A stretch of 64,000 nt of DNA, taken from positions 12,098,090 to 12,162,089 of the forward strand of contig JAPTYO010000012.1 in assembly GCA_036873135.1 (NCBI GenBank), written 5' to 3'. This document shows, in pieces, positions 11,673 through 23,185 of this stretch. The position numbers and the translations under genes were made by a program. The notes beneath the pieces were generated by a model. The model did not search any database and was not told the DNA's origin. It worked only from the letters and a program-made list of their open reading frames with translations. This DNA comes from Clarkia xantiana subsp. parviflora (Eukaryota > Streptophyta > Magnoliopsida > Myrtales > Onagraceae). Each line of letters starts with the position of its first letter. The first letter of the stretch is position 1.

Positions 11673-13028
11673 AATAACACCCTCTACGCCAAAATCAAGC
11701 TGGATTTACAGATAAAGAGATGAAAATTGACGGAGGGTGAATCTGTTTTCTAGAAAACGTTTTTCAGAAAATAATTCTTAAGCTCGCCAACTGAAATTGA
11801 GTGTGAACTGGACTGTCAAAAGCAAGAAGACAACACACGCGCTTCAAATCAACCACGCGTATTTCCTTATTTATATATATTTCTTGGTCACCTAATATAA
11901 TCTATAGAGGAAGGAGGATGGATGGATGGATAGCAGCAGACAGAGCTAAAAACAGGGGGACTGTCTGTTGTTTCTATATAATGTATGTATGTATGTATAT
12001 GTCTCTGTTGGATTTATATTGTGGAGTAATGGCGGTTTCATGTAATAATGAAGTCAACGGATCTTGTCGAAATGAATATAATCACGCTGATCAATAGCAG
12101 CAATTCTTTTTGCTGAATGAATTAACTCGATGAGAGAGAGAGAGAGAGCAGATATTTACTACACCATCTTCCGAGTTCAGAGCCGCCAATTAAGGTGTCG
12201 ACTTTTAGTGCGCTGGTCTCAACTTTCTTAATTATGCATTGTCGGAAAATTCTTATATCCCGCTGCGGAATGGTCACGCCTGCTAAAAATAGTAATCTAA
12301 AATAAAAAATGAAAGTTTGTTATAATATTTTAGGAAATAATTTAATTATTTAAACTTGTAACCTATTAAGAAGGTTCTTTAAGACAAAATAATAAATTGT
12401 TCTAAAAAATAAAAATCAACTTTTTTTTTTTTGAAAAAAATATAAATTTCATTTAATTTTTAGATTATTAGTTATATTACACATATTAGTTTTTAAAAAT
12501 TAGAAACTACACCCGAGTTTATATTATAAATAATAATACTACATATAATAATTTTTTAAATCAAACCATGACTAGTTAATACAAAATTACATTTGGATAT
12601 AATTAATAAATTTTGGAGAATATTTATATTAGTAGTTTATACATTACTTTGACAAAATATTTATATGCAACAGTCTTTATAATAGATATAACTTAACAAA
12701 AGTTTATATATAACATAATATACCTAGCTAGCATAATATATATATTCAATTCAAACCGAGTTCGAGCTCGGTCTAAGATACACAATTTCATGATTTAGTT
12801 GAACAATTTAAAGTTTGCGAGTCGAGTCGAGTCGAGCCGAGAATGAGCTCGTCGAGTATGACACCGAGTCAACCTTGAGTTTGACAAATTTAGGTTCAGT
12901 CGTGTTCAAGCTTGAGCTCGAATACAATGAGTCGAGTCGAGTTTGCGAGATACTCGGATCGACTTGGCTCGTTTACAGCTCTACATAGTGTTAACACTCG
13001 ATTTTTAATTGAGTTGTAAATTTTGAAT
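11673..13028. other. MLO-1 upstream spacer with microsatellites and a decayed repeat
   Basis: Short tandem repeats lie at about 11916-11930 (GGAT units), 11983-11998 (ATGT units) and 12127-12148 (GA units). From 12300 to 12750 the sequence is very AT-rich with no gene. From about 12752 to 12983 there is a GAGTCGAG-rich stretch ending CGTTTACAGCTCTA. This end resembles the terminus of the hAT MITE at 13037-13540, so it is probably a decayed relative without a visible left end. Confidence 0.55.
11868..11880 (-). promoter_or_regulatory. Probable TATA box of MLO-1
   Basis: On the minus strand the sequence reads ATATATATAAATA, a strong plant TATA box, 196 bp upstream of the ATG at 11672. It is the only good TATA match in the proximal upstream region. 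The transcription start is not known; the distance leaves room for a 5' UTR of about 150 nt. Confidence 0.5.
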
Positions 13029-13036
13029 GCGTTAAG

Positions 13037-13540
13037 TATGGGTGTAAACGAGTCAAGATACTCGTGAGCTGCTCAAGATCGGCTTGGTCAATATTCGAAT
13101 TCGACTCACTAAATTTCGAGTCGAGCTTTTTCTAAAGCCTAGTCGATTTTGAGTTCACTGGTACTCCACTCGAGAGGCTCGAGAGCCTAATCGAACTTTT
13201 TTCTTTTTCCTATTCGAGTCGAGTTCGAGTTTTTTTATTTTTAAATAATAATTTTATGTAAGTATATATTGAGTTCAAGTCGAGTTCGAGCTCGAGTCAA
13301 AAACCTAATCGAGTTGAGTTCGAACTCGAGCTAAGGCACACTTTTTATTAATTAATTAATTGATTTTTTTTTTTTTAAATTTTATCGAGTCGAGTCGAGT
13401 CGAGCTCGAACTCGTCGAGTATGGCACTTAGTCGAGCTCGAACTCGAAAAATTAAGGCTCGGTCGAGTTCGAGCTCGAGTAAAATGAGTCGAGTCGAAAT
13501 TGTCAGATACTCGGCTCGACTCGATTCGTTTACAGCCCTA
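13037..13540. mobile_element. hAT-type MITE (GAGTCGAG-rich)
   Basis: A 504-bp non-coding element. The left terminus is TATGGGTGTAAACGAG; the right end CTCGATTCGTTTACAGCCCTA reads TAGGGCTGTAAACGA when reverse-complemented. The flanks GCGTTAAG (13029-13036) and GCGTTAGG (13541-13548) are an 8-bp target duplication with one mismatch, the size produced by hAT transposases. The interior is made of repeated GAGTCGAG and GAGCTCGA motifs in both orientations, so the single strand could fold back extensively. Confidence 0.8.
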
Positions 13541-13548
13541 GCGTTAGG

Positions 13549-14943
13549 AACATAATTCAAGCATGTATATTTTTGGGAAAATAATTGAACTTGGCACGTG
13601 TGATTTGTGAGACAGTTGTGAGCTGAATACATTACATAGAAATATATCAATATGGGTCTTGAATCGAAGCTCGTAAAATAACGAATGCAACACAACTGAC
13701 CGTGAATCATTTGGTCTTATAAAACGAAAGTTATTATCAATTGAAGCTAAAAGTGAAAAAAAGAAATAGAATAAAAAACCTGCAACCTGTTAAGCAGGTA
13801 ATTATACATTTTTATTTATTTTTAATAATTTAAGACATATATAACCGTTTTCTAGCTTTACTATTTACGGAAAGCGGGACGATTCCGCTGCGTGACCGAA
13901 GCTAGGTCCATTGCTAGCTTCCCTTTCTTTGCTAATAATAGGGCGAATTAGTCGGTGCACATATAGTAACTTCATCAAATAATCAACTGGGAAATATGAT
14001 ATTTTGTTTGATTAAGTACTGTTTTTTAATATATTTTTTTAATTAAATCCGATAATAATACATGACAAAATTTATTATTCTAAAGTTTAACATCAATCAT
14101 TTCTCTCGAGCATATGGTTTTAAATATCATAACCGATAATTATAAACTTTCAAATGTACTAAACAAAATTAATTTCGTTAGGTATTTTGTTATTATATGA
14201 TCTTAATATGTGTAGAGATATATTTACTTACTTATTTAATTTTAAATATTGTAATAATAAGTTATAACTTCTTCTAGTAATAAATTGATTATTTTATGTG
14301 GAAGTAAAATGGAAGAGATTTCAATATTATATATATAGTCCTGATTTATATATTTAATGTAATTAATTAATTTAATTAAAGAGATAAACAAACGGTTCAA
14401 AATCTGCTTGACCGACTAACAAAAAAGCTTTATGTGTAGTGGTCTGGAGAATGCGACATCACGCAAAAAGTTGGACGTTTTTTTTTATAATTTGGTAAAC
14501 AAAAGTTGGAGGTTCGTTTGCTGTAGCATTCATCATGCATGTCATTCTCATGTCATTTCCTTCTTTATATTATTAATTGTCGCCACCTTTCTTTCACGAG
14601 ATCATTTATCAAGTTGCTACCTCAGCTTTCTTTGTCTAATTAGACAAATTGTGAGCTCAACTTTTCCAACAGTTGTATAAATGAGTAGCTCAATTGCTTT
14701 TTCCATGGAATCATGTACACTCATGGCATGAGATATATAGTTCAAATTAATGGCAATTATAAATAAATATATGAAGTACGCATATATATTATTATTATTG
14801 AAATATAATTCAACGTGAATTTTTGCTACTTAAATGAAATTGAACTATACAAAATACCAATTGAACTTTGTTATACTGTGCATTTTATTAGACAAATTTT
14901 GAGGGATAAGTGTTATATTGTTTTATTCCTTCATTGACGCGAT
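13549..14943. other. AT-rich intergenic stretch
   Basis: I see no gene, no RNA gene and no element with clear ends here. The only longer open segment (14432-14680, 82 codons) lacks family features and codon structure and is probably chance. Confidence 0.5.
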
Positions 14944-15486
14944 CAGTGTTACAAAAACCGGATCGGACTGGCACCTCTAACGATCCGGTTCAAGCAAAAG
15001 TGGAGGATGTAAGCGAACTTGGATCGAAAGTCCGGTTTTGGTCGAACCGGCCGGTTCTTGACGGACCGGGGTTCTCCGGTCCACCGGTTCGGTGTTAAAA
15101 AAAATGAAAATGAAAATCTTAAATAAAACAGCAAAGTCACAGACAGCACAGACCTAGCTAAAGTTGGTAAAATTGGAAAATGTTCAGCTCATTGGGTTCG
15201 AAAATTGGAATTTGTAAGCGCAGGGGATCTCGCTGGTGATTCCTTTCCAGTCGACGCTGATAGCTGGAGAGGCTTAAGTCGCAGCTGATGTTGAAGATGT
15301 TATCCTTCCGGGTGTGGCAGTGGCAGCAGAGCAATCATCCTCCTTTTTGCTTTGCTTTGTATCTTTGAAAGTCTGTTGTTAATTGACTTAATTATTGCTA
15401 TTATTCCACAAACCGGTCGGACCGGGTTCGAACCGGGAACCGGAGCTCTCGCCGGTTCAATGTCCGGTCCGGTTCTGATAACACTG
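14944..15486. mobile_element. hAT-type MITE with CAGTGTTA termini
   Basis: A 543-bp element that starts CAGTGTTACAAAAACCGGAT and ends with the reverse complement of CAGTGTTATCAGAACCGGAC. The flanks GACGCGAT (14936-14943) and GACACGAT (15487-15494) are an 8-bp duplication with one mismatch. CAG-starting TIRs and 8-bp duplications are typical of hAT elements. The subterminal regions are rich in CCGGTTC motifs. There is no transposase, so it is non-autonomous. Confidence 0.85.
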
Positions 15487-15494
15487 GACACGAT

Positions 15495-16296
15495 CAAATT
15501 TTAACGTGACATGCTACACTCATGTAATTCTTTTCATTAAAACATATAGAAATTGCAATAAAGTTAGTTAATTGCATGATCGGTAAAATTGAGTTATCTT
15601 TTTAAAATAAAATCCTAACTAGCAGCCATTTGTCTGTAAATTTTCTTCTACCAATTTGGCAATTGGCTTTTATTTCTTTTTCTTCTATTTAAATCATACT
15701 TAGCTTTTTCCAAGTTCGTACATGATGTTTGGTTCCAGAATACATTAAAGATATAAAAAATTAATTTGTAGAGTCACTAATCGTTACACAAATTAGATTA
15801 TCATTCGATCTAGAAACAAGATGGGTCCGACTAATGGGTTATAGTACCTCAATTTCCTTTTTTATTTATTTTGTTATTAAATTGTAATTCAGAATAAACT
15901 ATTTGATATATTTATGAATAAAGTATTCCTTCGGAAAAAAAAAAAATTTGTACGTCCTTTGTTTGGATTTGACTTAATATGGAATTCTGAATTATAATGG
16001 ATAGCGAATCCTACATCTACCCCGGATTTGGCATTCTCCGATTTAAAGGAATACGAAATCAGCCTAAAATGAACTACTGTCTACCCCTCTCTAGCCTACC
16101 AACCTCCACGACGAACTCTGGGTGGTCACGAGTCAAGACCCGAACTTTAACAACCCCGTGAATTTGTGGGAAAATCGATGACCACCTCTAATTAAAGTCT
16201 AAACTCATTGAAAACGTCACCGACGATTAACAGTCAACACCATAATTATAGCCCAATTATAGCACCCAATGAGTTTCTTGTCCTAATTAACCCCAA
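15495..16296. other. AT-rich intergenic stretch
   Basis: No gene or clear element ends are visible. The sequence 16297-16301 (ATAAT) is the left target-site duplication of Copia-X. Confidence 0.5.
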
Positions 16297-16301
16297 ATAA
16301 T

Positions 16302-16637
16302 TGTGAAGAATTGAGCTTTGTTGTACATCGAAGCTTGAACTTGTGGTTTTGGTTATTTAGTTGTTTTGTTTGGTTCAGCCCATTTGTTTTGTTTCTGTTG
16401 GGCTTAGTCTTGTTTTGTTGAACTTGGCCTGATTGGGTTCCTTCTTTTCGGTTGTGTATTTTGAACACATTATATTGGTTACTTAGGGTTGTGGTGGAGG
16501 ACTCTGACCAAGTGAAGGAACTCAGTCTAAAGAGCCAACGACCTTCTGTCTCCTTTTCTCTCTTTTTCGCTCTGCTAAGGTTCTTCCCTGCCATGGCGAT
16601 TCTGTGAAACTTTGATCTTCACTGGGAGAATTTGTCA
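16302..16637 (+). repeat. 5' LTR of Copia-X
   Basis: A 336-bp LTR that begins TGTGAAGAATTGAGCTTTG and ends GAGAATTTGTCA, followed directly by the PBS TGGTATCAGAGC (16638-16649), complementary to initiator methionine tRNA. It is nearly the same as the inverted sequence 24514-24180, with about twenty differences by eye. The preceding five bases ATAAT (16297-16301) match, in reverse complement, the ATTAT at 24175-24179 outside the other LTR. Confidence 0.9.
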
Positions 16638-16901
16638 TGGTATCAGAGCATAAAGGCTGTCTAATGTCTTTTTCTGTCGATCCTGTGATTTCTTGAAGTG
16701 TTTCCCCTCAAAGAAACGCTTCGACTCCTGCGACGGTTCGTTTCAAAGACCCTATGTTGTTGCGATTTTCTGATAGCGACCTCTTCATGTTCTCTCTGGT
16801 GATCTGTCATTGTTTCGCGGTCTTTCTCTCGTGCGAATCGCTCCTTCGACGACTTTGATGTGTATACATTCTTCGACTCTTCGTCTTCTCGGTGATTCAA
16901 G

Positions 16902-17928
16902 ATGTCAGACGGGGAAAACACGAAGATCGACGATACGTCGGAACCAGGAAAGGAACTTGATGCAACCGATCTGGTGTATCGTGAAGCTATGGATGTGGTA
17001 GACTCTTTTCATCCTCTTTACTTACATGCAAGCGACAGTCCTGATGCTCGCATGACTGTTGTTGTTTTGACTGGTGCTGAGAACTATCCTAAGTGGAGTC
17101 ATGCTATGAGATCTGTCTTGATAGGGAAGAATAAGTATGGTTTTGTCACTGGTACATACCTTCGTGAAAAATATAGTGATGTGTATCACGATCTTTGGAA
17201 TCGCTACAATGCAATGGTTTTTGGATGGATCATGAACTCCATTTTTGATGATCTTGCTACTTCTTTGATGTATTATGAGTCTGCTTTGATTGCCTGGAAA
17301 GAGCTGAAACAACAATTTGACAAGGTGAATGGGTCGAGAATTTATCAGTTGCATAGGGAGATAATCCTCACTCACCAGGGACTTGATTCCATATCAACAT
17401 TTTTCACTAAGTTGAGATTGCTTTGGGGGGAGTTTGATGCTGCTTGTTCTTTGCCTCACATTGAGGGTGATCTTTTTTAGAAACATCTGCAACATAAAGA
17501 GCATATGAAGTTGTTTCAATTCCTTATGGGGCTGAATGACTCCTATTCATCTGTAAGGAGTAATCTGCTCCTTTGGACACCTCTACCCTCTGTGAATCAG
17601 GCCTATAACTTTCTCATTCAAGAAGAGAACCAGAAAGGAATATCTTCATACATTGTTGGATCTGTTGAGTTGGTTACTGGTAATCTCACCTCCTTGGAGA
17701 TAAGCCCAAGGATAATCAGGCTCTGGAGTGCACTTTCTGTAACAAGAAGGGGCACACAATTGACAAGTGTTATGCAAGATGGTGTGATTTCTGTAAGAAG
17801 AATGGGCATGTTAGGGACAATTGTTTCAAGCTGAGGGATCAAGCTAAAAAGGGGAATGTGGCCAAAGCCAATTCTGCCTTAGTGGGAGCTGGTAATGAGG
17901 GTGTTTCTGATGTTGGAGGAAAGCAAGT
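16902..17928 (+). pseudogene. Copia-X gag, cut by Tat-T insertion
   Basis: The frame starts at the ATG at 16902. It reads NYPKWSHAMRSVLIGKNKYG (the NYxxW gag opening), then ALIAWKELKQQFDKVNGSRI, and after a TAG at 17478 continues as FQFLMGLNDSYSSVRSNLL. A frameshift around 17690 precedes two zinc knuckles, CTFCNKKGHTIDKC and CDFCKKNGHVRDNC (both CX2CX4HX4C, about 17730-17830). The protein would normally run into protease, but at 17929 it is broken by the Tat-T LTR. The missing downstream part is found at 27976-24587 on the minus strand. Structurally it is a complete plant Copia gag disabled by one stop and one frameshift. Confidence 0.85.
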
Positions 17929-18646
17929 TGTTGGGTTACGATTTTTATGATAGACTAGTATGTACAAGTCGAGAGCTTATAAGTCGAGACTCCCACAAAA
18001 GGTCGACGACTAATCAATCTCAGAATGTCAAAACCAGGAAAGATGGTTGACACCAAATATTCAGAAGGTCGAAATTCAAGGTCTTCAAAGACCGGAGACC
18101 ATTCAATCTCCAAACTCACCCTCTTAAGGCAAGAGTCGAGTTGACAACCATGTATTATTGAAGAAACCTTCCTCATATGGAAAGGACAACTGGCAACCTG
18201 ACTTGTCGCCTTAGAGAAAACCCTTCATCTTAAGGAAAGGACAGGTGGCGACCTGCTTCAACTGCCAGAAGGAAACTTTCCTAAATAAGGAAATGTGAGG
18301 TGGCGACTTGCTTGTCACCTGCTGACACCGACTCAGGACAGAAACCCTCCCAAGAGGGTAGCCGTCATTCAAAGTCGGTACATTTCTCCTATAAATAGAG
18401 GGATACTTTCATTATTTAAATACATTCACATACTTCTTAAAGTATTCTCTTATATTCCATTACCGACTTAAGTTTCGGAGTGGAATCAGGGGCCATCCCC
18501 ACCCCTTTTCAGGTCCTCGCCTTTCATAAAGCACTTAAATGACTAATTCACCCCGAGGTCGACACAGATACCTAAAGGATCTAGCCACAGGCGAGATCTT
18601 GAAGTCCATTACCAGAAGTTCAAGCCACGTCATTTTGACACCAACA
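17929..18646 (+). repeat. 5' LTR of Tat-T gypsy element
   Basis: A 718-bp LTR with matching ends TGTTGG...CCAACA. A TATA box (TATAAATA) lies at 18390-18397. It is followed by TTTGGCGCCATCTGTGG, a PBS type used by Tat/Athila-lineage gypsy elements. The last about 360 bp recur inverted at 28338-27977. The bases just before it, CAAGT (17924-17928), nearly match the CAAGG that follows the 3' LTR end on the other side (reverse complement of 27972-27976), so it inserted into Copia-X between gag and protease. Confidence 0.88.
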
Positions 18647-18870
18647 TTTGGCGCCATCTGTGGAAAACGGTGATAAAAAAGTCATGGCTCCCAACAAGAA
18701 TACGAAGAAAACGGCGTTACTGGTGGAAGAGGTGGACAAATCTCAGACAGATCCCACCACTTCGAGGCCAACGAATGAGGAAGACCCTCCTCGAAACAAT
18801 GGTACTCACCAGGAACAAGAAACTCTCCACTCTGATCCACCTCCTGATACAGTGGATCTAGAAGTAGGAG
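18647..18870 (+). mobile_element. Tat-T primer-binding site and start of gag, truncated
   Basis: The PBS core TGGCGCCATCTGTGG starts at 18649. An ATG at 18684 opens a frame that reads MAPNKNTKKTALLVEEVDKS and continues for about 60 residues as a charged, Pro/Thr-rich N-terminus of the kind seen in Tat gag. Near 18866-18870 the sequence changes abruptly to Copia integrase on the opposite strand. The rest of Tat-T (gag, pol and the 5' part of its 3' LTR) is missing. This junction is the left end of the proposed inversion. Confidence 0.7.
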
Positions 18871-19937
18871 TAGGTCTTTGCACAACTTTTCAAACTCATT
18901 AGAGAGATATTCTCCACATCTATCAGTGCGTAAGGTTTTCACCTTCGCTCCTGTTGATTCTCTGCGAGGTTTAGAAAATTTCTAAAGCAATCTATAGCCT
19001 CGGATTTACGAGCAATCAAATGAGTAAACTCATAACGGGTGTAGTCGTCAATGAAAGTTACGAAGTATCGTTTCTCATTCCTAGCGGTTACACTCATTGG
19101 TCCACAGACGTCGGAGTGAATCAACTGCAATGGATACTCGGCTCGTTGAGCTTCTCCAAATGGTTTGCGGGTGAATTTTTCAGCCAGACAGTCATGGAAA
19201 GTGTGTTTAATCACATTGCTGGTACCAGGCAAAAGCTCTCTTCGAGCCAATGAATGGACCCTATCGTAGCTTATATGTCCCAACCTCGAATGCCATCCGG
19301 CTGCGTCAGTCTCTGCTTCCCTGGAGGATAATGCATACATTCTGTTCGAATTGATACATCCATTCAAATCCATGATAAAGAGACCATACGAGGAGTAGGC
19401 TTGCCCAAAAAAGGCATCGCCTTTATTGATACGAACAAAGTTCTTCTCAAATGATAAAATGTAGTTATTATTCATAAGAGCAGAAACAGAAACAACATTT
19501 CTACGGATTCTAGGAGCAAAAAGGACATTCTCAAGTAGCATGGTCCTGCCATTGTTCATAGACAATTTGCAGTTGCCTACTCCAATGAATTCAACTTGTG
19601 AGTTGTCGCCAATGTATATCCTCTTAGAATCCTTTGGCAATCGTCTAAACTTGGCAAATAGTCCTTTGTCGTTGGCTATGTAGTCCGTCGCACCTGAGTC
19701 AAGAATCCATGATGGATTTGAGTCAGTTAACATGACAGTGGAAGAAACTAGAGTTTCCATTACACAACCAATCTTGCATACCTTTTCAGGATGCGTTTTG
19801 CTGGACCCTGTACCTTCGCCTATTTGGCGTGGACTGGAGTTCCCGCGGACTATCTCTGATTTCAATCGGAGACTGCCTTGTTTAGGTTTTGTCAACATTT
19901 TACCGTCGACTGCCTGTTTTTTCTTTCTTTTGTTCAT
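18866..19937 (-). pseudogene. Copia-Y2 protease and integrase N-terminal part
   Basis: The minus-strand frame from 19937 runs for 332 codons and continues, across a small break near 18940, to about 18866. The protease motif is WILDSGATDYIAND. The integrase zinc region begins WHSRLGHISYDR, but the downstream CxxC pair looks incomplete (FHDCLAEKFTR, with Phe where a Cys is expected). The integrase core shows IHSDVCGP (first catalytic Asp), FIDDYTRY, and KTLRTDRCGEYLSNEF (second Asp). The third catalytic residue is absent because the sequence ends at LCKD against Tat-T gag. The missing continuation (RT onward) begins at 28340 on the plus strand. Confidence 0.88.
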
Positions 19938-20523
19938 CCGTCGGTATTGATTTCAGCCGAGTTTGTTCCATCTCGATGAACTTCAGTACCGATGCAATAT
20001 CCAACACAGAACCACTGGCGGTCAATGAAGCCTTGGCTGCTCTCCAAGACTTCGGGAGGATCCTGATGATGGCTTGAATTTTATCCCATTCACCCACCTG
20101 ACCTTCTTCTTCCAGCGGTTTTAGCATGCCAAGGAAATCGTATACTTTTTCAAGTACACTTTTGCTGTTGCTGTTAAAGTTTTCTTCCATAATGGGTATA
20201 AGTAGGTGCATAATCGCTGCCATGCCGTTTCCATATTTCAGGAACAGGGCATCCCATATGTCCATTGTGATTGGAACATCCTTATATTCATCATGGAATT
20301 CCCGAGACATCTCAACCAGCAATATCTCCTTTTCTTTCTTGTCATCTTGCTCCCATTTAAAATGGGCATATGCCAGGTCTTTGGTTAGACCGACATCTGG
20401 GTAATTCATTGATTTCTGAATGTGATCCACAAGGCCATTATCCTCCAACAGTGCATTGACTCGCTTACTCCACGAGTCGTAGTTAGTCTCAATCAAAAGC
20501 TCATCAGCACAAGATGATCCCAT
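19900..20523 (-). pseudogene. Copia-Y2 gag
   Basis: The frame starts at 20523 and gives a 207-residue protein. It begins MGSSCADELLIETNYDSW (the NYxxW of Copia gag) and contains MDIWDALFLKYGNGM and LLVEMSREFHDEYKD. It ends KKEKTGSRR, overlapping in another frame the next segment that starts with MNKRKKKQAVDGK, so a frameshift separates gag from protease. No zinc knuckle is visible. The start lies about 2 kb from the PBS at 22564-22577. Confidence 0.85.
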
Positions 20524-21889
20524 CTAGGCTGTAATTCGTTACTAAACACGTTGATTATTATATAAAATCAGGGAGACAATAATATTTTGAGAAAGAATTT
20601 TATACATCATATATATATATATATATATATTAAGATTGAATCCGAAAAATAATGATTCCTCAGTCATCTAAACCAACCGACCACCAGTAAACCAATGGAA
20701 GATGGCTGTGAAACAGTTCACATTATCGCCGTTTTCAATCCAATAGATCGGTCTTTTAAAACGGTTTTAATCGTAAATTACCGGAACGGGAATTTTAAAA
20801 CAAGCATACCCGATCTTGGATTTCCCAAGGCCCTTTGTATTTTGGAAAACATTTTGATGAATTTACTCATGCATATATAATTCTACTAACCATGTAAATT
20901 ATCATACGCAAGTAACATTCATCAAACAAATATCACTCATGCTTATGCGTCATGCGTCTAATGTTTTGAGGAACTCATGCTTGCATATATAATTCTACTT
21001 CCATGTAAATTATAGAATGCAACTACATCCTCAACATTCTAGCATACGTGTCAAACATGAAAATTCCACAACAATCATAAATATTTGGCGATTGGTTTTC
21101 GGTTTTAAAATAATTTTAAACATTAGGGGCTAATTTGCCATTCATGCTTATATTCAATTACGCAACATTCTAGAGATGAATCCTAGGCATTCACAACCAT
21201 CTCAGCATGTCTATCCTAGTGCGCATTCCATATATTTAACCAGGGCTGCGCCCACAACATGCAATGTCCAGCTAGCTTGACTATGTCAAGAAAACATTTC
21301 TAATAATGCATTAATATATATTGAATATTAAACAATTACAATTCAGCCCACTAATTAATCCAGTCCCAAAAACATGTATCTCCGAGATCCATCCTCATAA
21401 TCGAAACAAAGCATGAAGGTTAACAACCCTATGAGCACTGCGTAGTCCATTTAGAGGTTCAAAAACATTTGGATTTTAAAACTTGACCACCCTATTTAAT
21501 TTAATTGACGTGAATTCGGTTTTGAAAATCATTTCGGTTCAGTCAATTTCGGTTCGGTCTGGTCCGGTTCGGCCTGGTTCAGAAAATCCGGTTCGGCCCG
21601 GTCCAGCAAATCTGGTTCGGTTGGGTCCGGTAAATCCGGTTCAGTTCAACACTCAAAACCGGTTCGGTTAGATCCACTTAATTACCCCGGTTCGACCCAA
21701 CCCGATTAGGTCGAACTGATTGAGAAAACCCGGTTCGATATAAATCCGTCCCGGTTTAATATATTGGACCGGCCCAATAATTTAAATTTTAAAGGTTGGG
21801 CCGAAATGTTTACTTGTGGCCCAAGTAGGGTTTTAAAGTCCAAAAATAATTAACTTAACCACCAAGTAACATTAATTATTTAACAATAT

Positions 21890-21942
<53 letters not shown>

Positions 21943-22563
21943 TAAGATTCTATCTATAAGATTAAATCAATCAACAATATATATATATGTAAAAATCGAC
22001 TACTATATATATTTATTTATTGTCAATATCTTTAATAGGGTAACAAATATACTGACAATATATTTTCTCAATCTTTTAGGCAATAAAATCTATCAATAAT
22101 ATCTTTAACCCTATTAAATATTTAGATGTATTGATAGAGATATATATATTTCTATATATTATTGTGAATCTATCCTAATGTTCCTAATTATAGATATATT
22201 GTTATCTTAATTAAAAAAGGGTAAACAATATGTGTGTGACGAAATTTGGTTACTTGGTGACCAAAAAATTAAAAAATTTACCTTGAAAATCAATAAAATT
22301 TTCGGCACAAACACCAAATCAGGAACAAGTGGTCAAATTTCAAGATCAAATTATAATAAGATCTACAATCCAATGTGTGATTTTGATAAATATTACTCTT
22401 TTCTTGAAGATCATGAACATCAAATTAACCAAGAAAATCATGAAAATTTTGGTTTCATAAATAACCCTAAAAATCGAAAATTTTAAAATTTTCTTTTTAA
22501 ATTTCGGTTTTCATATTTAAATTTCAAGAACATCAATTTATCAAAATCATGAACTCCTAACAC
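20524..22563 (-). other. Copia-Y2 long untranslated leader
   Basis: About 2 kb between PBS and gag, without a credible coding region. It carries a CCGGTTCGG-rich tract (21530-21760), a long AT dinucleotide run (21893-21940) and other AT-rich sequence. The same order of blocks occurs in Copia-Y1, Y3 and Y4. GTATCAGAGC on the minus strand at 22564-22577 marks the PBS. Open frames on the plus strand in this leader are chance. Confidence 0.75.
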
Positions 22564-22578
22564 AGGCTCTGATACCAA

Positions 22579-23180
22579 TGATAGAGTACGGGGAGTAATC
22601 ACTACGGATATCAAAACAAGGTACATGCTAGTACTCGGAATTACGCAGCGGAAGATTCACACATACCTTTAGGATGATCCGTAGACCCAAGATCTTCTCT
22701 GGAGGGAGTTCGCGATCCTTCAGTCGGGACCCGTAGAGGTTCTTGTTAGAGAAGCCCTACGTGGTGCAAGCTCCACATCAAAGCATCTGATTGATTCTTG
22801 GCACGGGGACAGATCTCTGGAGAGTTTGCTCGAAGGCAATTTTGCACACCCTTGGTGAGGGATATGGTTCGGCCGAACTAGGGTTTCTGGGGGGAGGGTT
22901 TTTCTCTTTAAAATACTCTAATTAGGGAATTGTGATTAACCCTAAAAATCCCCTAACACCTCTTATTTATAGGAGGAGTAAAGTGGACAAAAGTCCACTT
23001 TACCCCACCTAGTAATTTCGGCCGGCCTATGTAATTGGGGAGGCCCAATTTTGGGCCTCCCATTTCAATTGAGATTTGGGTCTAGCCCAATTACCCTAAT
23101 GTGACATTTACCCAAGTTCATTAGGTAAACTATACATATTATGGGCTACCAATTACGACGCCCATTACCATATGCTTACA
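22579..23180 (-). repeat. 5' LTR of Copia-Y2
   Basis: A 602-bp LTR on the minus strand that starts TGTAAGCATATGGTAATGGG (from 23180 downwards) and ends CTCTATCA at 22579, followed by TTGGTATCAGAGCC, a methionine-tRNA PBS. The family LTRs at 42014, 48787 and 57847 end in AACA; this one and 31038-31642 share the variant end TATCA, as expected for two LTRs of one insertion. The outer flank TAACA (23181-23185) is the reverse complement of TGTTA at 31643-31647. Confidence 0.92.
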
Positions 23181-23185
23181 TAACA

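Noticed and set aside
12230..13910. Possible inverted relation between CCGCTGCGGAATGGTCACGC (12261) and GATTCCGCTGCGTGACC (13880) as ends of one larger element
   Set aside because: Similarity is short and neighbouring words match in the direct rather than inverted sense; I found no consistent termini or target duplication.
16638..16649. tRNA-like sequence TGGTATCAGAGC as a tRNA gene fragment
   Set aside because: It is a retroelement primer-binding site directly after an LTR; no cloverleaf is present. The same applies at 22564, 42613 and 57831.
22232..22486. Open frame of 84 codons on the plus strand, with a relative at 57596-57820
   Set aside because: It is antisense to the Copia-Y leader and only reflects AT-rich sequence shared by the two copies.
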